Shown piece after piece: positions 27,724 to 38,754 of a stretch of 64,000 nt of DNA. How positions within the stretch are numbered: position 1 is the first letter of the stretch; every line of letters begins with the position of its first letter. Both the position numbers and the translations under genes were made by a program. The notes beneath the pieces were generated by a model. That model saw only the letters and a program-made list of their open reading frames with translations. It was not told where the DNA came from and ran no database searches. The DNA is from Enterobacter vonholyi (lineage in GTDB: Bacteria > Pseudomonadota > Gammaproteobacteria > Enterobacterales > Enterobacteriaceae): positions 124,001 to 188,000 of the forward strand of contig NZ_VTUC01000001.1 of the NCBI RefSeq assembly GCF_008364555.1, in the 5' to 3' direction.

Positions 27724-28414
27724 GGTTAACCAGGTGCAGGTCACCTTTGGGGAAAAAACGGCGGTTTCGGCCGCCAGCTTTAGCATTGAGAGAGGCGAGA
27801 CGTTCAGCCTGATCGGTGAATCCGGCTGCGGCAAATCGACCCTTCTGCGCGTGCTGGCTGGGCTGCAGCGCGAGTGGCGCGGCAGTATTGCGCTACTGGG
27901 AGAAGCGTTAACGCCAGGACGACGTTTTGAAGGCGAGCTTCGCCGCAACGTGCAGATGGTATTTCAGGATCCGTGGGCGTCGCTGCACCCGAACCACACC
28001 ATTGCGCGCACCCTGTCGGAGCCGTTAAAAATCCACGGCGAAACGCAGATTGCCGAAAAGGTGGCGGATGCGCTGCAGCAGGTGGGGCTTTCCGCCGACG
28101 CGGGCAGGCGCTACCCGCACCAGCTTTCCGGCGGCCAGCGCCAGCGCGTGGCTATTGCCCGCGCGCTGCTGCTGCGCCCGCAGCTTCTGCTGCTGGACGA
28201 GCCGACCTCGGCGCTGGATATGTCGGTGCAGGCGGAGATCCTGAACCTGCTCAACCGTCTTAAGGCCGAGCACGAGATGACCTATCTGCTGGTGAGCCAC
28301 GACGCGGACGTGATTGCGCATATGTCCGAGCGGGCGGCGTTTATGGCGCACGGGAAGATCCAGAAGGTGTTTGACCGTGAGGCTATGTTAAGAGGCGAGC
28401 ACAGGATGGGGTAA
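27710..28414 (+). CDS. Peptide-type ABC ATPase, DppF-like (short)
   Basis: The 234-residue ATPase has Walker A GESGCGKSTLLRVLAG near residue 38, Q-loop MVFQDPWASLHPNH, signature [15 protein letters not shown] and Walker [17 protein letters not shown]. It is shorter than typical DppF (~330 residues), ending soon after the switch histidine in LLVSHDADVIAHM, so the C-terminal OppF-like extension is absent. The ATG at 27710 overlaps the preceding gene by 14 bases. Confidence 0.88.
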   Translation: MALVEVNQVQVTFGEKTAVSAASFSIERGETFSLIGESGCGKSTLLRVLAGLQREWRGSIALLGEALTPGRRFEGELRRNVQMVFQDPWASLHPNHTIARTLSEPLKIHGETQIAEKVADALQQVGLSADAGRRYPHQLSGGQRQRVAIARALLLRPQLLLLDEPTSALDMSVQAEILNLLNRLKAEHEMTYLLVSHDADVIAHMSERAAFMAHGKIQKVFDREAMLRGEHRMG

Positions 28415-28439
28415 ACCGTGCGGCGGCGCGGGTTTTCCA

Positions 28440-28472
28440 GGCCGGGTAAGGCATCGCCGCCACCCGGCCTAC
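28440..28472. repeat. REP element between the importer and the cold-shock-domain gene
   Basis: One REP unit, GGCCGGGTAAGGCATCGCCGCCACCCGGCC, lies in the short gap between two convergent genes. It can form one hairpin readable from either strand and may end or protect both transcripts. Confidence 0.8.
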
Positions 28473-28474
28473 AA

Positions 28475-28948
28475 TTACTTCAGCAGCTTCACCGTGGCAT
28501 CAATGTCGATCTCATCTTCGGTGAAGATCAGCGTCGTGTTCTGGAAGGTGGTGATCGCCAGCTTCTTCACCGTGCGCATTTCGCCCGGCTTTTTATCAGA
28601 TTTCGGCTTGATGCTGTTCATCAGCAGCCCCACCGACAGCACCGCATTCTCTTTGTCGATTTTGGTATCGGCAGGCTCTTCTTCGCTGAACACCACGAAG
28701 GACTTGATCGAGCTGAGCTTCACGCGCTCTCCTGCGATATAGAGATGTTTGCTTTCGGGGATCACCTTCACCGCGTAGGCGGAAAGGCCTTTGTTGTTGG
28801 TCGTTGGCTCAAAGGTCACCGCGGCATCTTTCTTAATCAGATCGGGGTTCGCGACCTTAATCACATGAAAATAGCGGTTGTCGCCGTTTTCATCTTTGAT
28901 AAATCCAAAGCCTTTATCTTTAAACCACGTTGTGATTGTACCGTTCAT
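28475..28948 (-). CDS. Cold-shock-domain protein with extra C-terminal domain
   Basis: The 157-residue protein starts with a cold-shock fold: MNGTITTWFKDKGFGFIKDENGDNRYFHV. RNP1 (KGFGFI) is intact; the usual RNP2 VFVH is replaced by RYFHV. Residues ~70-157 form a separate domain with no motif I recognise (GERVKLSSIKSFVVFSEEEP ... TTFQNTTLIFTEDEIDIDATV), predicted mostly beta. It probably binds single-stranded RNA or DNA. It stands alone between the peptide importer and the bud operon terminator. Confidence 0.8.
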   Translation of the reverse strand: MNGTITTWFKDKGFGFIKDENGDNRYFHVIKVANPDLIKKDAAVTFEPTTNNKGLSAYAVKVIPESKHLYIAGERVKLSSIKSFVVFSEEEPADTKIDKENAVLSVGLLMNSIKPKSDKKPGEMRTVKKLAITTFQNTTLIFTEDEIDIDATVKLLK

Positions 28949-29023
28949 CGCTATTACCGCCTGTCAGATCGTAATGACTAAAGTTTTGCAGCGCGCAGTG
29001 TAATGCACAATGACGGAGGAGAC

Positions 29024-29052
29024 AAAAAAAAGCCCCTGCACGGGTGCAGGGG
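29024..29052 (-). terminator. Rho-independent terminator of budABC
   Basis: Read on the minus strand, CCCCTGCA-CCCG-TGCAGGGG forms an 8-base GC-rich stem with a 4-base loop, followed by CTTTTTTTGTC. It lies 28 bases past the budC stop. This is the strongest intrinsic terminator in the window. Confidence 0.92.
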
Positions 29053-29079
29053 AAAACTCATGTCAGAGCTTATTAGAAT

Positions 29080-31550
<2,471 letters not shown>

Positions 31551-31563
31551 GATAGTTCTCCTG

Positions 31564-32346
31564 TTAGTTTTCGACGGAACGGATCGCTGCGTCCAGATTG
31601 CTGGGGTGAAGGTTGGCCTGTAAAAACGCGCTGTCGGCGGGCAGGTCAATCATCAGCTTGTGAATTTCACCGAAGGTGAGCACGCCGCTCTCCAGCTGGT
31701 AATCGAGCAGATGGCCCCCGCCCTGACGGTCGTCGGTGATGAAATGTTCGTGGTAGCCCGCCACGTTGATGCCCTGCATATGCTGTGGCGTACGGAACCC
31801 GACCAACACCCCTTCACGCTGGTTAAAGCGGAACACCGGCTGGTCGTCCAGCACGTCGGTCATCGCGCGGTACGGCGGCGTCTGGCGCGGTACGGTGCGG
31901 GTGTGGGCATGGCGGAAGTTGCCGTCAATGCGCAGCGCACAGAACAGGTTATCGGAGGGAATCTGCTGATCGATCGCGTCGTGGATCTGCTGACGGCTAA
32001 CCGGCGCATTGAAGGTGATACGATACTGCGGCTGGAACCAGGTCATCACCGCGAACGGCGTTTTCTGCTCCGGCTTCGCGGCCCGGGCGCTGCCGTCGGC
32101 GCGCAGCTGGTACACCTGGCTGCTGAAGGCAATCATTTCGCCGTCCAGCTCGTTGAAGGTGCCCAGACCAAAATCACCGTGTGCCAGCAGATCGGCGATG
32201 GTGGTCTCTCCTTCATACACGCCGCTTAGCAGGGCGCTCATTAGCGATGTCTGATAGATCACGCTGTCAGGATGCTGGGCGGAGAACCCGCGCAGGGTCT
32301 CGCACAAGCTGGCTTCACAGTCGCAGGCAGATGAATGCACCATCAT
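31564..32346 (-). CDS. budA: Alpha-acetolactate decarboxylase BudA
   Basis: BudA decarboxylates acetolactate to acetoin. The 260-residue protein keeps the family core: [41 protein letters not shown] and the zinc ligands HAHTRTV near residue 195 and [18 protein letters not shown] near 220. The start is the first of two ATGs (32346) with AGAGGA 6 bases upstream. It is the first gene of budABC and divergent from budR. The acetolactate pathway consumes pyruvate without net acid and is typical of Enterobacter and Klebsiella. Confidence 0.95.
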   Translation of the reverse strand: MMVHSSACDCEASLCETLRGFSAQHPDSVIYQTSLMSALLSGVYEGETTIADLLAHGDFGLGTFNELDGEMIAFSSQVYQLRADGSARAAKPEQKTPFAVMTWFQPQYRITFNAPVSRQQIHDAIDQQIPSDNLFCALRIDGNFRHAHTRTVPRQTPPYRAMTDVLDDQPVFRFNQREGVLVGFRTPQHMQGINVAGYHEHFITDDRQGGGHLLDYQLESGVLTFGEIHKLMIDLPADSAFLQANLHPSNLDAAIRSVEN

Positions 32347-32448
32347 GCTCGTCCTCTTCAACTTTATTTAGAAAGGTTAAATAAATGTTGACCCGATTCA
32401 GCAGAGAGTTCCAATATAGAAACCATGCTGGTTTGAGACGTTTTAGAT
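32347..32448. promoter_or_regulatory. budA-budR divergent promoter region
   Basis: This 102-base AT-rich gap separates budA and budR. It contains TTTATTTAGAAAGGTTAAATAAA, an imperfect dyad (TTTATTT ... AAATAAA), which is a fair candidate for the LysR-type regulator's site. The role is inferred from position; BudR/AlsR-type proteins activate the divergent acetoin operon in response to acetate and low pH. Confidence 0.5.
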
Positions 32449-33330
32449 ATGGAACTTCGTTATCTGCGGTATTTTGTCGCGGTTGCACGCGAGCGACACT
32501 TCACCAGGGCGGCCGAAGCGCTGGGTATTTCACAGCCTCCTCTGAGTCAGCAGATCAAACGGCTTGAAGAGGAAGTCGGTACGCCGCTGTTCAGGCGCCT
32601 GACGCGGGGCGTGGAGCTGACCGAGGCGGGAGAAGCCTTCTACGAGGACGCCTGCAAGATCCTGGCGCTGAGCGACGCCGCGCTGGAAAAAGCCCGCGGC
32701 ATCGCGCGCGGGCTGAACGGAAACCTGTCGATTGGCATCACCAGCTCCGATGCTTTTCATCCCAAAATTTTCGCGCTGATTCGCCAGTTTCAGGTGCAGA
32801 ATATGGCGGTGCAGGTTCACCAGGTGGAAGCCAATATGTCGTCGCTAGGGACTATGCTGGCGGAGGGTGAACTGGATATCGCCTTCGTGCGCCTGCCGTG
32901 CGAGAGCAGCAAGGCGTTCGAGTTAAAAATCCTCGACCGGGAGCCGATGGTGGTGGCGCTGCATCGCGACCATCCGCTGGCGGCGTGCGGTTCGCTGGCG
33001 TTAGAGCAGCTTCGGGATACGCCGGTAGTGTTGTTCCCGCAGGAGGTCGCGCCGGGGCTGTACGAGCGGGTTCACGGCTGCTGCGAGCGGGCCGGAATCG
33101 ACGTGCAGCACGCGCTGCAGTCGTCGCAGCTTTCCTCCTCCCTGAGCATGGTTTCCGCCGGCGGCGGGTTCGCGCTGGTGCCGAAATCCATGGCGGCCAT
33201 TTCTCCGCCGAATGTCACCTACCACGCGCTGAGCTCGCCGGAGCTTTATACCGATATCGCGCTCTGCTGGCGGCGGTTTGAACGCTCGCGGACGGTGAAG
33301 CGGTTTTTGACGATGCTGAACGAGGGGTGA
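32449..33330 (+). CDS. budR: LysR-type regulator of butanediol genes BudR
   Basis: The 293-residue protein has the LysR winged helix-turn-helix at its N-terminus (MELRYLRYFVAVARERHFTRAAEALGISQPPLSQQIKRLE) and a substrate-binding-like effector domain from about residue 90. Its place directly opposite budABC and similarity to BudR/AlsR support control of that operon. No overlap with budA. A REP unit follows the stop. Confidence 0.88.
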   Translation: MELRYLRYFVAVARERHFTRAAEALGISQPPLSQQIKRLEEEVGTPLFRRLTRGVELTEAGEAFYEDACKILALSDAALEKARGIARGLNGNLSIGITSSDAFHPKIFALIRQFQVQNMAVQVHQVEANMSSLGTMLAEGELDIAFVRLPCESSKAFELKILDREPMVVALHRDHPLAACGSLALEQLRDTPVVLFPQEVAPGLYERVHGCCERAGIDVQHALQSSQLSSSLSMVSAGGGFALVPKSMAAISPPNVTYHALSSPELYTDIALCWRRFERSRTVKRFLTMLNEG

Positions 33331-33345
33331 CGGCAGCGCGGCTGT

Positions 33346-33378
33346 GCCCGGCGGCGCTGCGCTTGCGCGGGCCTACGG
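33346..33378. repeat. REP element after budR
   Basis: GCCCGGCGGCGCTGCGCTTGCGCGGGCCTACGG is a single REP-like unit starting 15 bases after the budR stop. The remaining ~180 bases up to the next gene hold no recognisable gene and should carry the promoter of the RpiR-type regulator. Confidence 0.75.
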
Positions 33379-33558
33379 TTGGGGACGCGGTCAGGTTGGG
33401 TTTCACACGCCTGATGCTCTCTGTTCAGCTCCCCGTTGACTTATTTACGCTGTGTTTTCATCATCCGTTTCCGGGACAACGCGAGTCCGTTCAGTCTGCG
33501 AAGATCGAACGTCACTTGACAACTGCAGCGCTAACCTTAAAAAGCAGGACTATTTGCT

Positions 33559-34416
33559 ATGAATCCAAGGGAAAATATTGTCAGTACATTCAGTGAGTTG
33601 TCTGCAGAATTACAGCGTGCTGCCGAGTTCTCGCTACAGAATACCAATCAACTGGTCGTGCTATCGATGCGCGCCTTCGCAAGTGAAGCCGGTGTGAAAC
33701 CCGCCACGCTGCTGAGGTTGGCGCAACGATTAGGCTACAACGGCTGGGGTGAACTCAAGGACGCATTCATTGATGAACTCGGACTGCGCAATGATACATA
33801 TGTATCAAAGGCCGAGAAGCTGATCGCCAAAGGCACTCAGCCGCAGTTATATGAAGAGGTGTTTCAGGCGCATCAGGCAAATTTGGCTTTTACACAGCAC
33901 GAAAACCATCAGGCGATGGAGCAGGCCGTATCGCTGCTGGACGCGGCTGAGAATGTCTATATTTGCGGCTTCCGGGCCAGCTTTCCTATCGCCTGGTCGC
34001 TGTTTTATGTCTACCGACTGTTTAATCGTCAAGCGTCGCTCATTGATGGTCTGGCGAGCAACATCGAAGTGTTCACACGTGAATTAACAGCACAAGATTG
34101 CCTGTTACTCACCAGTTTTGCCCCCTATTCCCGTGAGTCGCTGGATGTCCTGCGTGCGGCCCGGCAGGCGGGCGCGACAATCGTCGCCATCACGGATTCT
34201 CCCGTCTCGCCATTAGCCCAGGCTGCCGATTGCACGCTGCTATTCTCTGTCGACAGCCCGTCATTTTTCCCTTCCGTAGTGTCGGGTATGGGGCTCGCCG
34301 AGTGTTTACTGGCGATGCTGGTCGCGCGACATGGTCGGGATGCAGTGAATAAAATCGAAAATGCTGAACGCTATCTTATCGACTCTGGTGCCTATGTGGT
34401 CCCTGGGAAACCCTGA
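33559..34416 (+). CDS. RpiR/MurR-family transcription regulator (HTH + SIS)
   Basis: The 285-residue protein has an N-terminal RpiR-type helix-turn-helix (residues ~1-75, VLSMRAFASEAGVKPATLLRLAQRLGYNGWGELKDAF) and a SIS domain (~125-260, VYICGFRASFPIAWSLFYVYRLF ... LLTSFAPYSRESLDVLRAARQAGATIVAITDSPVSPLA). SIS domains sense phosphosugars, but many RpiR proteins beside aminotransferases sense other ligands. It sits directly upstream of, and on the same strand as, a catabolic-looking gene set with an inverted repeat in between, so it probably controls that set. Confidence 0.88.
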   Translation: MNPRENIVSTFSELSAELQRAAEFSLQNTNQLVVLSMRAFASEAGVKPATLLRLAQRLGYNGWGELKDAFIDELGLRNDTYVSKAEKLIAKGTQPQLYEEVFQAHQANLAFTQHENHQAMEQAVSLLDAAENVYICGFRASFPIAWSLFYVYRLFNRQASLIDGLASNIEVFTRELTAQDCLLLTSFAPYSRESLDVLRAARQAGATIVAITDSPVSPLAQAADCTLLFSVDSPSFFPSVVSGMGLAECLLAMLVARHGRDAVNKIENAERYLIDSGAYVVPGKP

Positions 34417-34429
34417 AAAATGATTCATT

Positions 34430-34457
34430 TGCATTCGGCATAAGAAAACAGAATGCA
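34430..34457. promoter_or_regulatory. Inverted repeat upstream of the aminotransferase operon
   Basis: TGCATTC at 34430-34436 and GAATGCA at 34451-34457 form a perfect 7-base dyad spaced by 14 bases. It lies between the RpiR-type regulator gene and the aminotransferase gene, about 90 bases before the ATG. It is a candidate operator for the upstream regulator; nothing in the sequence proves binding. Confidence 0.5.
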
Positions 34458-34543
34458 TTTGGATCAAAATGAAATTGACGCGATACAAATGGATCCTGCA
34501 AGATGCGCTTTATTAGCACAGCGCATTCAGGAGCAGGACCCGC

Positions 34544-35872
34544 ATGACCCATATCATTCACCGCAGTTTACGCAGCACGCCCGCCGTGGCGGTACGCGCC
34601 CAGGGGGCGTACATTTTTGATGCACAGGGAAAACAGTATCTGGATGCCTGCGGTGGCGCCGCCGTTTCCTGTTTAGGCCACGCGCATCCTGACGTGCTGG
34701 CTGCGATGCATCGCCAGATCGATCGGCTGGCCTATGCCCACACCAGTTTTTTTACCAGCGACACCGTTGAACAGCTTGCTGAACAGCTGACGCGCACCGC
34801 GCCTGGCGATCTTAACTATGCCTATTTCGTTTCGGGCGGTTCGGAAGCGGTTGAAACCGCGCTTAAGCTGGCGCGCCAGTACTTTGTTGAGATCGGACAG
34901 CCGTCGCGCACCAAATTTATCGCCCGTAAGCAGAGCTATCATGGCAATACCCTTGGGGCGCTCGCGGTGGGAGGCAACGAATGGCGTCGCCGCCAGTTTG
35001 CTCCCTTGCTGATCGACGTGATCCGCGTTTCGGCCTGCAATGAATATCGCGACCGCCGCGCAGACGAAACCCAGCAGCAATACACCACGCGTCTGCTCAA
35101 CGAGCTGGAGCAAGCCATTATTGAGGCCGGTCCCGACACCATTATTGGTTTCTGTGCAGAAACCGTGGTGGGAGCCACCACCGGCGCCACGCCGCCTACC
35201 CCGGGCTATCTTAAAGGCGTGCGCAACCTGTGTGATAAATACGGCATCCTCTATATCGCGGATGAAGTCATGTGTGGCATGGGACGCACCGGCACATTGC
35301 ATGCGTTTGAACAGGATGATGTGGTGCCGGATTTGGTGACCATCGCGAAGGGGCTGGGGGGCGGCTATCAGCCGATTGGCGCAGTATTAGCGAGCGAGAA
35401 GGTTGTCTCAGCGCTGCAGGCCGGTAGCGGTCTGTTCCAGCACGGGCACACCTACATTTGCCACGCGACCGCCGCTTCCGCAGCTCTGGCCGTGCAGCAG
35501 GTGATTGCGCGCGATAATTTGCTGCAGGCGGTCAGGCAACAGGGGGCTTACCTGCACAACGCATTGCGTGAAGTGCTGGGGGAATTACCGCACGTCGGTG
35601 ATACGCGCGGGCGCGGCTTGTTTGCGGGGGTTGAGCTGGTGCGCGATAAAGCCAGCAAAACCCCCTTCGATCCTGCCCTGAAGCTGCATGCAGCAATCAA
35701 AGCAAACTGTATGTCACGTGGGCTGATGGTCTATCCAATGGGTGGAACCATTGACGGACAGTACGGCGACCATATCCTGATCGCACCACCGTTTATCGTC
35801 ACGCCTGGCCAGCTCGACTTTGTGGTGGACACGCTGAACACCGTGATTCGCGAAGAGACCAGCAAATTATGA
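34544..35872 (+). CDS. Class III (PLP) aminotransferase
   Basis: The 442-residue protein is a fold-I class III aminotransferase: VSGGSEAVETALKLARQY near residue 97, the SYHGNTLGALAVGG phosphate-site block near 130, DEVMCGMGRTG near 245 with the cofactor aspartate, and the PLP lysine in TIAKGLGGGYQPIGA near 270. The family acts on omega-amino or dialkyl amino acids with pyruvate or 2-oxoglutarate. The amino donor cannot be read from sequence. GAGCAGGA precedes the ATG. Its stop overlaps the next start by 4 bases. Confidence 0.88.
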   Translation: MTHIIHRSLRSTPAVAVRAQGAYIFDAQGKQYLDACGGAAVSCLGHAHPDVLAAMHRQIDRLAYAHTSFFTSDTVEQLAEQLTRTAPGDLNYAYFVSGGSEAVETALKLARQYFVEIGQPSRTKFIARKQSYHGNTLGALAVGGNEWRRRQFAPLLIDVIRVSACNEYRDRRADETQQQYTTRLLNELEQAIIEAGPDTIIGFCAETVVGATTGATPPTPGYLKGVRNLCDKYGILYIADEVMCGMGRTGTLHAFEQDDVVPDLVTIAKGLGGGYQPIGAVLASEKVVSALQAGSGLFQHGHTYICHATAASAALAVQQVIARDNLLQAVRQQGAYLHNALREVLGELPHVGDTRGRGLFAGVELVRDKASKTPFDPALKLHAAIKANCMSRGLMVYPMGGTIDGQYGDHILIAPPFIVTPGQLDFVVDTLNTVIREETSKL

Positions 35873-36423
35873 TCAATCGTTTACCGCCGCTGGCGGAGCA
35901 TGAGTGGGACGACCAGCAGCGCGCGTTGGCCGAAGAGATAATCAACGGGCCCCGCGGTGCGCTGCTGCCACCTTTCGAGCCGCTGCTGCGCAGTCCAGAG
36001 CTCATGGCACATGCGCAACGTATGGGGGAATACCTGCGTTATCGCAGCGCGCTGGGACAGCGCCTGTCGGAACTGGCGATTTTGATGACCGCGCGGCACT
36101 GGTCGCAGCCTGTTGAGTGGGCGATTCACGCGCCGATAGCGCGCGAGAAGGGTATTTCTGCCGCGTCGGTGCAGGCGATTAATGAAAAGCGTCTTCCAGA
36201 GGATCTGCAGCCGGATGAATGGGCGGTCTATCACTTTTGCAAGGAGTTACAGGAGCAGCAGAAGGTCAGCGATGCCACCTGGCAGCACGCTATCGCGCTC
36301 TGGGGCGAGAAAGGCGTGGTGGATCTGATCGGCATCAATGGTTATTACAGTTTTCTCTCAATGGTAATGAACGGCGCACAGACGCCGGTACCCGACAGCC
36401 GGGATGAGATTATTCCCGCATAA
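35869..36423 (+). CDS. Carboxymuconolactone-decarboxylase-family protein (CMD/AhpD fold)
   Basis: The 184-residue all-alpha protein matches the CMD family: GPRGALLPPFEPLLRSPELMAHAQRMGEYLRY, then LSELAILMTARHWSQPVEWAIHAPIAREKGIS with the conserved glutamate, tryptophan and histidine. The CxxC redox pair of AhpD is absent, so it is more like the gamma-carboxymuconolactone decarboxylase branch of unknown function. It is translationally coupled to the aminotransferase, so it likely acts on the same pathway intermediate. Confidence 0.8.
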   Translation: MINRLPPLAEHEWDDQQRALAEEIINGPRGALLPPFEPLLRSPELMAHAQRMGEYLRYRSALGQRLSELAILMTARHWSQPVEWAIHAPIAREKGISAASVQAINEKRLPEDLQPDEWAVYHFCKELQEQQKVSDATWQHAIALWGEKGVVDLIGINGYYSFLSMVMNGAQTPVPDSRDEIIPA

Positions 36424-36548
36424 GCTTTCGCTTTAAATCTGGCGCATGAAAGTGCGCCCTGCATATCAACTTTTTATTTTCCCATTCCGCCGATGTATTT
36501 CGCCGGGTGACATTCATGCACGCTACTTCACTGACGCCGAGGGTTATC

Positions 36549-37301
36549 ATGTCTGGATTATTCACTAAATTAAAAGTTACGTTAGCGCTGGTCGCTTGCT
36601 CCGCCAGTTTTGTGGCACAAGCGCAGGATAAATTAACGGTTGGTGTGGATACCGCCTTTGTCCCCTTTGAATTTAAACAAGGCGATAAATACGTCGGCTT
36701 TGATATTGATTTGTGGGATGCCATAGCTAAAAAAATGGATGTCAGCTACGAATTACGCCCGATGGATTTTGGGGGACTGATCCCGGGTTTACAATCACGC
36801 AATCTGGATGTCGCCATGGCGGGCATTACGATAACCGACGCGCGTAAACAGGTCGTCGATTTCAGCGACGGTTATTATGATGCTGATTTATTAATGGCGG
36901 TGAAAAGCAGCGATAACACCATTACTAAATTCAGCGATTTAGCAGGAAAGAAAGTGGGATTAAAGCAGGGAACGGCGGCGGCCAGCTTTATGAAAAGCAA
37001 ATATAAGGCGAACTATGTTGAATTCCCGAATATCGACAACGCCTATCTTGATTTGCAGGCAGGTAACCTTGATGCCGTGGTGCATGATTCCCCCAACGTG
37101 CTCTATTACGTAAAAACGGCGGGCGATGGCAAAGTGAAATCGACCGGCGAGACTGACAGCATTCTGCCGCAGCACTATGGCTTTGCCATGCAGAAGAACA
37201 GCGCTCTGACGCCGAAGATCAACGCTGCGCTGCAGGCGTTACGTGCGGATGGGACGTACAGCAAGATTTACGTGAAGTGGTTTGCTAAACAGCCAAAATA
37301 A
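36549..37301 (+). CDS. Amino-acid ABC transporter periplasmic binding protein
   Basis: The 250-residue protein has a signal peptide (MSGLFTKLKVTLALVACSASFVAQA, cleaved near residue 25) and the family-3 solute-binding fold: LTVGVDTAFVPFEFKQGDKYVGFDIDLWDAIAKKM, then PGLQSRNLDVAMAGITITDARKQVVDFSDGYY. It is close to glutamine-binding protein GlnH. The ATG at 36549 with GAGGG upstream is preferred over an in-frame ATG at 36507, which would hide the signal peptide. It is followed by a hairpin and then permease and ATPase genes. Confidence 0.9.
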   Translation: MSGLFTKLKVTLALVACSASFVAQAQDKLTVGVDTAFVPFEFKQGDKYVGFDIDLWDAIAKKMDVSYELRPMDFGGLIPGLQSRNLDVAMAGITITDARKQVVDFSDGYYDADLLMAVKSSDNTITKFSDLAGKKVGLKQGTAAASFMKSKYKANYVEFPNIDNAYLDLQAGNLDAVVHDSPNVLYYVKTAGDGKVKSTGETDSILPQHYGFAMQKNSALTPKINAALQALRADGTYSKIYVKWFAKQPK

Positions 37302-37308
37302 TCCCACC

Positions 37309-37328
37309 AGGTCGGAGCGATCCGACCT
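37309..37328 (+). promoter_or_regulatory. Intra-operon hairpin between binding protein and permease genes
   Basis: AGGTCGGA-GCGA-TCCGACCT is a perfect 8-base stem with a 4-base loop, 7 bases after the binding-protein stop. There is no T run, so it is more likely a stabiliser or attenuator that lets the binding protein be made in excess of the membrane parts. Confidence 0.65.
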
Positions 37329-37351
37329 CGTTGCATCTTAACGGGTAACAT

Positions 37352-38008
37352 ATGAATTTCGACAGTAAATATATTTGGGAGTCCCTGCCGCTGCTGTTGC
37401 AAGGACTACAGCTGACGCTGATTATTTCATTATCAGGTTTATTGGGTGGTTTTGTTATTGGCCTGCTGGCGGGAACCTGCCGGGCGCTCGGAGGAAAAAT
37501 ATCAAAGACAGTCTCTTTAGTCTTTGTCGAGTTAATCCGCGGAACGCCTATTATGGTGCAAGTGATGTTTATTTACTTCGCACTCCCCATGGTGTTACCG
37601 ATTCATATCGACCCGGTAACGGCAGCCATTACGACCATTGTGATTAACTCGGGTGCTTATATTGCAGAAATCACCCGAGGAGCGATCCTCTCAATTAATA
37701 AAGGTTTTAGAGAGGCCAGCCTGGCAATGGGATTATCCCAGCGCAGCACGCTATGGCATGTCATTATGCCGCTGGCATTACGCCGGATGATCCCTGCGCT
37801 AGGCAATCAGTGGATTATCAGTATTAAGGACACCTCGCTGTTTATTGTGATTGGTGTGGCGGAATTGACTCGTCAGGGGCAAGAAATTATTGCCGGTAAT
37901 TTCCGCGCGCTGGAAGTCTGGACCGCAGTGGCAATGATCTACCTGCTGGTGACGCTGTGCCTGAGTTTCCTGCTGAAGCAACTGGAGAAGAGGATCCATA
38001 TTTTATGA
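37352..38008 (+). CDS. Amino-acid ABC transporter permease, GlnP-like
   Basis: The 218-residue permease of the HisM/GlnP family has five predicted helices and the coupling loop [33 protein letters not shown] near residue 115. The N-terminus [26 protein letters not shown] is typical of GlnP. A single permease gene implies a homodimeric channel. The stop overlaps the ATPase start (ATGA). Confidence 0.9.
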   Translation: MNFDSKYIWESLPLLLQGLQLTLIISLSGLLGGFVIGLLAGTCRALGGKISKTVSLVFVELIRGTPIMVQVMFIYFALPMVLPIHIDPVTAAITTIVINSGAYIAEITRGAILSINKGFREASLAMGLSQRSTLWHVIMPLALRRMIPALGNQWIISIKDTSLFIVIGVAELTRQGQEIIAGNFRALEVWTAVAMIYLLVTLCLSFLLKQLEKRIHIL

Positions 38009-38733
38009 GCATGGTTGAATTTAGCGCAGTGTCGAAAAATTTCGGCGCCACTCAGGTGCTGCACGACATCAATTTAAAAATTGATGCTGGCGAAGTCGTG
38101 GTGATCATCGGACCTTCCGGTTCGGGCAAATCGACGCTGCTGCGCTGCATTAACAAGCTGGAGGAAATTTCCTCCGGCACGCTGCTGGTAGCGGGAATGC
38201 ATATTACCGATCCTCACGCTAACGAATGTGATATCCGCCGTGAAGCCGGGATGGTGTTTCAGCAGTTTCATCTGTTCCCCCATCTGACGGCGCTGGAGAA
38301 TGTGATGTTTGGTCCGGTTCGCGTACGCAAACAGAGCAAAGCCGCCGCGCGGGAACAGGCGCTGGCGCTGCTGGACCGCGTTGGCTTACGCGAACGCGCC
38401 AGTCACTACCCATCAGAGCTCTCTGGCGGTCAGCAGCAACGCGTGGCCATCGCCAGAGCCCTGGCGGTGAAGCCGAAAATGATGCTGTTCGATGAGCCGA
38501 CCTCAGCCCTGGACCCCGAATTACGGCATGAGGTGCTGAAAGTCATGCGCTCGCTGGCCGAAGAAGGCATGACCATGGTGATTGTGACCCATGAAATCGG
38601 CTTCGCCCGCGATGTGGCATCGCGGCTCATCTTTATTGATGGCGGTACCATTGCCGAAGATGGTCCACCTGATATGCTGCTGAATAGCAGTCGCAATCCA
38701 CGCCTGAAAGAATTTTTGCAACACGTATCCTGA
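38005..38733 (+). CDS. Amino-acid ABC transporter ATPase, GlnQ-like
   Basis: The 242-residue ATPase has Walker [20 protein letters not shown] near residue 34, Q-loop [13 protein letters not shown], signature [15 protein letters not shown] and Walker [21 protein letters not shown], all as in GlnQ/HisP polar amino-acid importers. The ATG at 38005 overlaps the permease stop; a longer frame upstream is inside the permease gene. It ends 21 bases before the C45 hydrolase gene. Confidence 0.92.
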   Translation: MSMVEFSAVSKNFGATQVLHDINLKIDAGEVVVIIGPSGSGKSTLLRCINKLEEISSGTLLVAGMHITDPHANECDIRREAGMVFQQFHLFPHLTALENVMFGPVRVRKQSKAAAREQALALLDRVGLRERASHYPSELSGGQQQRVAIARALAVKPKMMLFDEPTSALDPELRHEVLKVMRSLAEEGMTMVIVTHEIGFARDVASRLIFIDGGTIAEDGPPDMLLNSSRNPRLKEFLQHVS

Positions 38734-38754
38734 ATAGAAGTGAATGATAACCCT

